Shown here: in pieces, positions 1 through 4,684 of the stretch | Position numbering within the stretch: the stretch's first letter is position 1 | Layout: every line of letters starts with the position of its first letter | NCBI GenBank assembly: GCA_035630615.1 | Contig: DASQKI010000086.1 | Coordinates: forward strand, 1 to 10,433 | Reading direction: 5' to 3' | Length of the DNA stretch: 10,433 bases | DNA from: DATFRX01 sp035630615 | Lineage (GTDB): Bacteria > Actinomycetota > Actinomycetes > Propionibacteriales > Nocardioidaceae | Notes under the pieces: model-generated | The model's database searches: none | What the model was told of the DNA's origin: nothing | The model's input: the letters and a program-made list of their open reading frames with translations, nothing else | Position numbers and translations under genes: made by a program

Positions 1-150
1 ACGCCCGAACCGCACCTCGACCGGCTCTCCGCCGGAAACGTCTGGCGACCAGCCGATCACGCGTCGCTGCCGTGGGTCTGCAGTTCCCGGCAGTCCAAGA
101 TGCCGGTGGACCGATGGTCGGTGCCACGACTGCGTCACACCGCCGCGTGA
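1..150 (+). CDS. possible 3' end of an unidentified open frame entering from the left edge
   Basis: Plus-strand frame 1 is open from base 1 to a TGA at 148-150, giving 49 codons, about 80% of which end in G or C. That is closer to real coding bias than the following 300 bases. The peptide contains the short stretch DRWSVPRL near its end; this is faintly like the helix-turn-helix part of IS630-type transposases, but far too short to assign. The minus strand is also open here, in a frame leaving the left edge, so the direction is uncertain. It may be the tail of a cargo gene of the element integrated at the tRNA, or a gene remnant. No function is claimed. Confidence 0.2.
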   Translation, partial: TPEPHLDRLSAGNVWRPADHASLPWVCSSRQSKMPVDRWSVPRLRHTAA

Positions 151-452
151 GCCGCGCCGGACGACCGGCCTTGGGCATGGCCAGGTTGCAGCAGAACCCG
201 CTCATCTGCACCTGGCCGCATCCGTGACATCATTCGTGGTGCGAAACGCTGTTGATCAAACGCTCCTAGACGTAGCTGGAGTGGCAGTTCGCAGGACTCT
301 CGACGCTTGGAGTTGACTGGAGTCAGTGGCGCCGGCGACTTTCCTAATACGCCGATCTCGACTTCGAATCCTGCAACGCTGCATCCCTTGCGCTTAGGCA
401 CGTCCCTGGGACAGCAATCGTCGCCACTGCGGACTGGTCCACTGGCGAAACA
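151..452. other. weakly coding stretch downstream of the integrase
   Basis: About 300 bases without a convincing gene. Third-position bias is weak in all frames. A minus-strand frame from a GTG at 401 to 135 (88 codons) is open but has no good ribosome binding site and no recognisable motif. A short perfect dyad, GTCCC-T-GGGAC at 402-412, lies about 40 nt after the integrase stop codon and could be a weak transcription end, although it lacks a U tract. The composition is less GC-biased than the core genes to the right, as expected for acquired DNA. Confidence 0.4.
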
Positions 453-2090
453 TCAGGCGGGATTGAGCGGAATGACATCTGCATCGTCCGATCCCTCATC
501 CAAAGCTACGGTGGCTCGTCGGCCTCGAGAGCTGACTACGAGTCCCTCCGCGACGAGCATCGCAACCGCTCGATGGGCTGTGCTGGCTGCGACCGCATAT
601 CGAGCTGCCAGTTCCTTCTCAGCAGGAATGGGCTGTCCTCGGCGTAGGGCTCCACACGCAATCGCTGCGCGAAGGTCAGCGGCTATCCGTTGGTATGAAG
701 ACACGGGCTCCGAAGTGTTATCAGCCGCGTTGTTGTCGGCTCGGGAGTACTCCGACTCGGAACCGGGAATGTCAGGAGCCGCAAGACGTATGCGGCCGCG
801 CATAGTCGCGGCGGCGCGTTGGTCGGCTTCGGAGGACCAGGCGGTGTAGACGCGCAAGGTAGTCGCTCCCCCTCCGCCGTGGCCAAGGCGGCCGGCCACC
901 GTGCGTACATCAACGCCGGCGCTGATCAGCTCGGTCGCGCTGTAGTGGCGCAGGTTCTTGAGCGTCGTGTTGATCTTCAGGCGCTCTGCCATCCGCTTGT
1001 AGCGCTGAGTGGCGGTGTCGGGGTGGAGAGGGCGGCTCCCGCCGGGGTCGGGCGAGAAAACATACCCTTGGCTGTTGTACTCGCTGCCAGCTGCCCGGGC
1101 CCGTTCACCGACATGCTGCCGATGAGCCACTACGACGGCGACGGTCTCTGGGAACAGGACCACTCGTCGCTGTTGATGGGTCTTGGTGTCCTTCTCCCGG
1201 AGCTTGCCGGTTTCGGGATCTACATAGATCGAGCGGCGAATCGACGCGACGCCCCGGTCCAGGTCGAGGTCTGACCATCGGAGTGCGCAGATCTCCCCGC
1301 GTCGGGTGCCCGTCGTCATCTTGGTCCACACGAACGCACCCCAGTCCGGATCTTGAACCCAGGCGGCCTCGGCGAGGCGCGCCGCCTCCTCGGCTGAAGG
1401 TGGCTGAGGGTCAGGGTGGGGCAGCGCTGGCTTGCTGGCATGTTCGGCAGGGTTCACCGATATCCACTTCCAGATCACCGCACGATCGAGCGCGCCACTC
1501 AAGATCCAGTGGATCTGACGAACGGTCGAGTCGGAAAGCCCCTTGCACACATGAGGCTTGCACGCTCGTCGGCAAGCCCTGCAGTTGGTTGGATCAGGGG
1601 GTGCGCAGCGTTCGCCCCGATGCTCGTCGCACCGATGCTCACTGCGAGTCCGATGCTGCGCATGCGGCTTACCGTCGCAATGATCTCGACACCGACGGAG
1701 TTCGGCGTAGAAGGAGTCCAGCGTCTCGATGTCGAGCTTCGCCAACGAGACTGACCCCACGAGCGGCCGGATGTGCTTGCGGATCTTGGTCTGATAGCCG
1801 CGGAGCGTTTCGGATTCGAGGTCGACGACGGTGAGCCATCGGTCGAGGAGCTGGTTGACCGTCGCCCGCGTTCGCGGGTACCGCTTCTCATCAACCTGGG
1901 CAAGCAAACGGGTGCGAGCCTTCTCCGCCTCACGCGCAGCCCGTGGTCCGGGTGAAACCGTCTCGGTCAGATAGATCTTGCGCTTCGACACCGGGTCATG
2001 GCCCGCAAACACCTTGACCCGCAAGGCGCCTGAGCGAAGCCGTTCGATGTGCCCCCGCTGTCTCTTTTGAGGAGGAGTCGAACGGGCCAT
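453..2090 (-). CDS. tyrosine recombinase (integrase) with Cys/His-rich insert and C-terminal GntR winged-helix domain
   Basis: Site-specific recombinase of 545 aa, probably catalysing integration and excision of an element at the neighbouring tRNA. An arm-binding-like N-terminal region (about 10-70) is followed by a SAM-like core-binding region (about 75-215). The latter is interrupted by a segment with Cys at 134, 138, 154, 162, 170, 173, 177 and 182 and many His, a likely zinc-binding insert. The catalytic domain (about 230-425) shows R263 (TGTRRGE), K303 (TKT), R381 (KNLRH), H404 (RLGHG) and the nucleophile Y415 (RVYTAW). The box II His of HxxR is replaced by K378. After an acidic linker, residues 463-531 form a GntR-type winged helix (SYQRIAADLRAAI, ELAARY, TAHRAVAMLVAEGLV, SRGRRATV). 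The usual integrase length is about 350-420 aa, so the extra length is the insert plus the GntR domain. The ATG at 2090 lies 6 nt after a TATCGT -10 box, which suggests a leaderless mRNA. Codon bias is weaker than in the core genes, consistent with transfer. The frame is intact; activity is inferred. Confidence 0.93.
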   Translation of the reverse strand: MARSTPPQKRQRGHIERLRSGALRVKVFAGHDPVSKRKIYLTETVSPGPRAAREAEKARTRLLAQVDEKRYPRTRATVNQLLDRWLTVVDLESETLRGYQTKIRKHIRPLVGSVSLAKLDIETLDSFYAELRRCRDHCDGKPHAQHRTRSEHRCDEHRGERCAPPDPTNCRACRRACKPHVCKGLSDSTVRQIHWILSGALDRAVIWKWISVNPAEHASKPALPHPDPQPPSAEEAARLAEAAWVQDPDWGAFVWTKMTTGTRRGEICALRWSDLDLDRGVASIRRSIYVDPETGKLREKDTKTHQQRRVVLFPETVAVVVAHRQHVGERARAAGSEYNSQGYVFSPDPGGSRPLHPDTATQRYKRMAERLKINTTLKNLRHYSATELISAGVDVRTVAGRLGHGGGGATTLRVYTAWSSEADQRAAATMRGRIRLAAPDIPGSESEYSRADNNAADNTSEPVSSYQRIAADLRAAIACGALRRGQPIPAEKELAARYAVAASTAHRAVAMLVAEGLVVSSRGRRATVALDEGSDDADVIPLNPA

Positions 2091-2096
2091 GGCCGC

Positions 2097-2158
2097 ACGA
2101 TAGCACCGTCGGATTCCACGAGTGATTCCACGGCGCTTAGCGCCAATCCGAGTGGAAT
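2097..2158 (-). promoter_or_regulatory. integrase promoter with ATTCCAC repeats and GC hairpin
   Basis: On the minus strand TATCGT (2097-2102) fits the TANNNT -10 pattern and lies 6 nt before the integrase ATG. No good -35 box is seen. Just upstream, GATTCCAC occurs at 2112-2119 and 2124-2131 (plus-strand reading, 12-bp period) and its complement GTGGAAT at 2152-2158. Between the second copy and the inverted copy is the perfect hairpin GGCGC-TTA-GCGCC (2132-2144). Such words could be integrase arm sites, an operator for the fused GntR domain, or both; this is inferred from position only. Confidence 0.45.
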
Positions 2159-2190
2159 GGCAAATCAGGCGTCTGACCTGCGCTTTCGTC

Positions 2191-2266
2191 GGTGGGGCGG
2201 GCGGGACTCGAACCCGCGACCCAGGGATTATGAGTCCCCTGCTCTAACCAGCTGAGCTACCGCCCC
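2191..2266 (-). tRNA. tRNA with CAU anticodon (elongator Met or Ile2)
   Basis: The minus strand folds as a full cloverleaf: acceptor GGGGCGG/CCGCCCC, D stem GCTC/GAGC, anticodon stem GGGGA/TCCCT with a G27-U43 wobble, loop CTCATAA (anticodon CAT), T stem GCGGG/CCCGC with loop TTCGAGT, and discriminator A. The genome encodes CC but not the last A of CCA, because the next base is G. There is no initiator-type C1-A72 mismatch, so it is not the initiator tRNA. It may be elongator Met or the Ile2 species read after lysidine modification; sequence by eye does not separate them. It is probably the attachment site for the element on its left. Confidence 0.95.
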
Positions 2267-2276
2267 TTGCGGGCGC

Positions 2277-2304
2277 AGCGTATCGGGCGGCCGAAAGCCG
2301 TCGA
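2277..2304 (-). promoter_or_regulatory. putative promoter of the CAU tRNA
   Basis: On the minus strand TCGACG (2299-2304, four of six matches to TTGACA) and TACGCT (2277-2282, fits TANNNT) are separated by 16 bp. The -10 box ends 10 nt before the tRNA 5' base at 2266, leaving room for a very short leader. Called by position and motif only. Confidence 0.4.
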
Positions 2305-2411
2305 CGCCGGCTTGGATTCGCGTCATGATGCTGGCGGCGGGAAGACGGGATCCACTTCGCGCTGTTAGGGCCGATGAGAGAGCGTTGCATTACGCGTACT
2401 ACGGAGGAACC

Positions 2412-3161
2412 ATGGACCAACCCCCGCCCCTTACCCCACTCGACGAGTCATGGGACCGTGCCCTGGCCGTCGTCGCACATCCCGACGATATGGAGTTTGG
2501 CGCCGCCGCCGCCGTCGCGCGCTGGACCTGTCAGGGCAAGTGGGTCGGCTACGTCATGGCGACGAGCGGCGAGGCCGGGATCGACGGGATGCAACCCGAC
2601 GAGTGCCGTCGCGTGCGCGAGGCGGAGGAGGTCGAGTCGGCTCGGATCGTGGGCGTCGACACGGTCGAGTTCCTCGGATTCAAGGACGGCGTGGTGGAGT
2701 ACGGCCTGCCGTTGCGCGCCGCGATCGCGAACGCTATCCGACGGCACCGGCCCGAGATCGTGATCACCGGCACGTTTCGCGAGTCGTTCGCCGGGCGGAT
2801 GATGAACCAGGCCGATCACATCGCCGTCGGACGCGCCACGATCGACGCGGTGCGAGACGCGGGCAACCGATGGATCTTCACCGAGCAGCTGACCGACGGC
2901 CTCGAGCCATGGGGTGGGGTTCGCCAGGTCTGGGCCGGCGGGCCGGAAGGCACCCACGGTGTCGACATCACCGACACGTTCGACGCCGGCGTCGAGTCAC
3001 TGAAGGCGCACAAGGCCTACATCGACGGCCTCGGCTGGGAAAACTTCGACGCGGGCGAGTTCCTCGAAGGCTTCGGCCGACAGGCCGGCTCGCGAATGGA
3101 CACGACGTTCGCGTCGATCTTCGAGGTGTTCCCGATGACGTGGGAGCCGGACGAGGAGTAG
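2412..3161 (+). CDS. PIG-L/LmbE family zinc-dependent deacetylase
   Basis: Protein of 249 aa in the family of N-acetylglucosaminyl deacetylases that includes MshB and Mca of mycothiol metabolism. The AHPDD motif supplies H23 and D26, and ADH supplies H136; by family analogy these three would bind the catalytic zinc, with D25 as general base. GEAG at 53-56 and the central ETESARIVGV-like helix region also fit. The usual HxDH box reads QADH, so its first His is absent. There is no signal peptide or membrane segment, so it should be cytosolic. The substrate is unknown: a sugar, thiol conjugate or other N-acyl compound is possible, and mycothiol is not specifically indicated. The ATG at 2412 is chosen because GGAGGA (2403-2408) lies just before it. 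An upstream ATG at 2325 would add 29 residues without a ribosome binding site. The gene stands alone, followed by a hairpin over its stop codon. Confidence 0.88.
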   Translation: MDQPPPLTPLDESWDRALAVVAHPDDMEFGAAAAVARWTCQGKWVGYVMATSGEAGIDGMQPDECRRVREAEEVESARIVGVDTVEFLGFKDGVVEYGLPLRAAIANAIRRHRPEIVITGTFRESFAGRMMNQADHIAVGRATIDAVRDAGNRWIFTEQLTDGLEPWGGVRQVWAGGPEGTHGVDITDTFDAGVESLKAHKAYIDGLGWENFDAGEFLEGFGRQAGSRMDTTFASIFEVFPMTWEPDEE

Positions 3162-3170
3162 CGACTCCTC
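3153..3170 (+). terminator. hairpin overlapping the deacetylase stop codon
   Basis: A perfect inverted repeat, GAGGAGT-AGCG-ACTCCTC, has 7-bp arms and a 4-nt loop. The TAG stop (3159-3161) falls at the end of the left arm and in the loop. No U tract follows, which is common for actinobacterial terminators. It separates the deacetylase from the ArsR promoter 29 bp downstream. Confidence 0.5.
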
Positions 3171-3198
3171 CATCCGACGAACGACGTCACGTCGATGC

Positions 3199-3228
3199 TT
3201 GACATGCAACCTTTTGGTTGCCTATTGT
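3199..3228 (+). promoter_or_regulatory. ArsR promoter with operator dyad in the spacer
   Basis: TTGACA (3199-3204) is a perfect -35 box. TATTGT (3223-3228) fits the -10 pattern after an 18-bp spacer and ends 7 nt before the ATG at 3236, so the mRNA is probably leaderless. The spacer contains a perfect dyad, GCAACC (3206-3211)-TTTT-GGTTGC (3216-3221). A repressor bound there would block RNA polymerase, so negative autoregulation by the adjacent ArsR protein is the simplest reading. Confidence 0.75.
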
Positions 3229-3235
3229 CATCGGC

Positions 3236-3565
3236 ATGGACGAGGACCTGGACGCGGTGTTCAAGGCGCTGGCCGATCGGAGCCGACGCCTTGTCCTCGA
3301 CAAGCTGCGCCGAGAGTCCGGGCAGACGCTGACCGAGCTCTGTGCCGACCTGGACATGACACGCCAGGCCGTGTCGAAGCACCTCGCCATCTTGGCGGCG
3401 GCCGACCTCGTCGTCGCCGTCCGCCGGGGCCGCGAGAAGCTCCACTACCTCAATCCGGTCCCCATCAATCAGATCCACCAGCGCTGGATCAGCAAGTACG
3501 AGCGATCCCATCTCGATGCGCTGGCCACCCTCAAGACCGCCCTCGAGGAGCGTCGCGATGACTGA
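3236..3565 (+). CDS. ArsR/SmtB-type winged-helix repressor
   Basis: DNA-binding protein of 109 aa, the normal length for the ArsR family. The winged helix spans about residues 5-75: FKALADRSRRLVLDKL is helix 1-2, TLTELCADLDMTRQAVSKHLAIL is the helix-turn-helix, and VRRGREKLHYLNP is the wing. There is one Cys (C36) and no ELCVCDL-like metal site, so metal sensing is unlikely. It resembles the ArsR members that sit beside SRPBCC proteins and whose ligands are mostly unknown. The ATG at 3236 is preferred because the -10 box TATTGT ends 7 nt upstream; an upstream start at 3218 would lie inside the promoter. The stop codon overlaps the SRPBCC start by 8 nt, so the two are translationally coupled. 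The dyad in its promoter is the likely operator. Confidence 0.9.
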   Translation: MDEDLDAVFKALADRSRRLVLDKLRRESGQTLTELCADLDMTRQAVSKHLAILAAADLVVAVRRGREKLHYLNPVPINQIHQRWISKYERSHLDALATLKTALEERRDD

Positions 3566-4007
3566 CCCCCGTTTCGTCTACGTCACCTACATCAACACCA
3601 CTCCCGAGCGACTGTGGCGGGCTCTCACGTCACCGGAGTTCACCCGTCAGTACTGGTGGGGTCGCGAGGTCGTCTCCGACTTCGAGGTCGGTTCGCCGAT
3701 CCATCTCGAGTATGACGGCGGCGCCAAGCACGACATCGAGGGCACGGTCCTCGCCGCCGATGCGCCGCACCTGTTGTCGTACACCTTCACCGACCCGGCC
3801 GACCGCGAGCGCGGCGACAAGCCCTCCCGTATCACGTTTGCCGTGGAGGAGGCCAAGGACTTCGAAGGCGTCGTCAAGCTGACGGTGACCCATGACGACT
3901 TCGCCCCGGACAGCCCGTCGTACGAAGGCGTCAGCGCTGGCTGGCCCGACATCCTGGCGAGCCTCAAGACGCTCCTCGAGACCGGCAAGCCGCTGGCGTA
4001 CGCCTAG
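3558..4007 (+). CDS. SRPBCC (AHSA1/START-like) domain protein
   Basis: Cytosolic protein of 149 aa with the helix-grip fold of the SRPBCC superfamily, a hydrophobic-cavity fold used to bind lipids, polyketides or other small ligands. The AHSA1-type signature TTPERLWRALTSPEFTRQYW lies near residues 13-33, followed by the beta strands of the sheet (SDFEVGSPIHLEY, LSYTFTDP, VKLTVTHDDF) and the C-terminal helix GWPDILASLKTLLETG. The ligand is not predictable. The ATG lies within the last codons of the ArsR gene (8-nt overlap), and GAGGAG (3545-3550) lies 7 nt upstream, so translation is coupled. Co-transcription with the ArsR gene suggests it binds or handles whatever the regulator responds to, but this is inference. 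Confidence 0.88.
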   Translation: MTDPRFVYVTYINTTPERLWRALTSPEFTRQYWWGREVVSDFEVGSPIHLEYDGGAKHDIEGTVLAADAPHLLSYTFTDPADRERGDKPSRITFAVEEAKDFEGVVKLTVTHDDFAPDSPSYEGVSAGWPDILASLKTLLETGKPLAYA

Positions 4008-4105
4008 GTCTGTCCAAGGGCGCCGATCGGCCGTGTACCGATGAGTTCTGAGGCCATGCTCGGTCCATATCTGTGTGCGAATGCTTGGCAACGAAAGGAG
4101 CGAAC

Positions 4106-4672
4106 ATGTCCTGCACCTTGACGGTCGACATCTTCGTGTCGCTGGACGGGTGGGCCGGCAGTGACTCACTGCCGGGATACTTCGGCTATTTCGGCCCTGA
4201 GCTCGACGAATGGATCACGACGGAGCTAGCCAAACCGCAGGTCGCGATCCTGGGACGGCGGACCTACGAGGCACTGGCCGGGCTCCCGGACGAGGCGCGC
4301 GACCAGTCGTCGGACCGGATGGCCCGGCTGGACAAGATCGTGTTCTCTAGGACGCTGCGGCAGACGGACTGGCCCAACACGCGAATCTGCGGCGAAGACG
4401 TCGTCGACGAGATCCAGAAGCTGAAGTCCGACGGCGACGTACCGCTGCGCACCATCGGAAGCATCTCCCTGGCGCGGCAGCTGACCGGCGCAGGCGTGGT
4501 GGACCGGCTGCGGCTGATGACCTTCCCCCTCATCGCGGGCGACGCCGGACGAGAGCCGTTCTTCGCCGACATGGCATCCGCCGACCTCGAGTTGGTCGAT
4601 CACCAGGCCCTCGACGGCCGGGTGCTCCTCGTGGACTATCGACCGACTGGCAAGGACATCCCGCGGGCCTGA
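4106..4672 (+). CDS. RibD C-terminal/dihydrofolate reductase-like protein
   Basis: Protein of 188 aa in the YyaP/YwjB-type DHFR superfamily, probably an NAD(P)H-dependent reductase of unknown substrate. Family landmarks are VSLDGWAG (11-18), LGRRTYE (49-55), KIVFSRTL (77-84) and the nucleotide-binding and C-terminal part from GSISLARQL to LRLMTFPLIAGDAG. It is not expected to be the housekeeping FolA. The ATG at 4106 has AAAGGAG (4094-4100) 5 nt upstream; a GTG at 4073 in frame lacks such a site. It follows the SRPBCC gene by 98 bp with no clear terminator or promoter between them, so it may belong to the ArsR unit. An ArsR-SRPBCC-DHFR order is, from memory, recurrent in actinobacteria. It converges on putA. 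Confidence 0.87.
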   Translation: MSCTLTVDIFVSLDGWAGSDSLPGYFGYFGPELDEWITTELAKPQVAILGRRTYEALAGLPDEARDQSSDRMARLDKIVFSRTLRQTDWPNTRICGEDVVDEIQKLKSDGDVPLRTIGSISLARQLTGAGVVDRLRLMTFPLIAGDAGREPFFADMASADLELVDHQALDGRVLLVDYRPTGKDIPRA

Positions 4673-4684
4673 GCCAGTCAGGCC
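4666..4684. terminator. bidirectional hairpin shared by two convergent stop codons
   Basis: A perfect repeat, GGCCTGA-GCCAG-TCAGGCC, has 7-bp arms and a 5-nt loop. The TGA of the reductase gene (4670-4672) is the end of the left arm and the putA stop (4678-4680, minus strand) is the start of the right arm. It can act for transcripts from both sides. There is no U tract. Confidence 0.55.

Noticed and set aside
135..401. Minus-strand 88-codon frame after the integrase
   Set aside because: It has a GTG start, no proper ribosome binding site, weak codon bias and no recognisable domain. It cannot be excluded, but it is not supported.
1..452. Second att copy of the tRNA 3' end
   Set aside because: No match of useful length to the tRNA T arm or acceptor was found by eye in this stretch.
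307..849. Plus-strand 180-codon frame
   Set aside because: Mostly antisense to the GntR and catalytic parts of the integrase, with a Ser/Ala/Arg-rich translation.
2049..2255. Plus-strand 68-codon frame ending in DSNPRPRDYESPALTS
   Set aside because: Its tail is the translated complement of the CAU tRNA, a known annotation artefact.
2325..2411. Upstream start for the deacetylase
   Set aside because: No ribosome binding site, and the added 29 residues lie before the conserved family start; the ATG at 2412 has GGAGGA.
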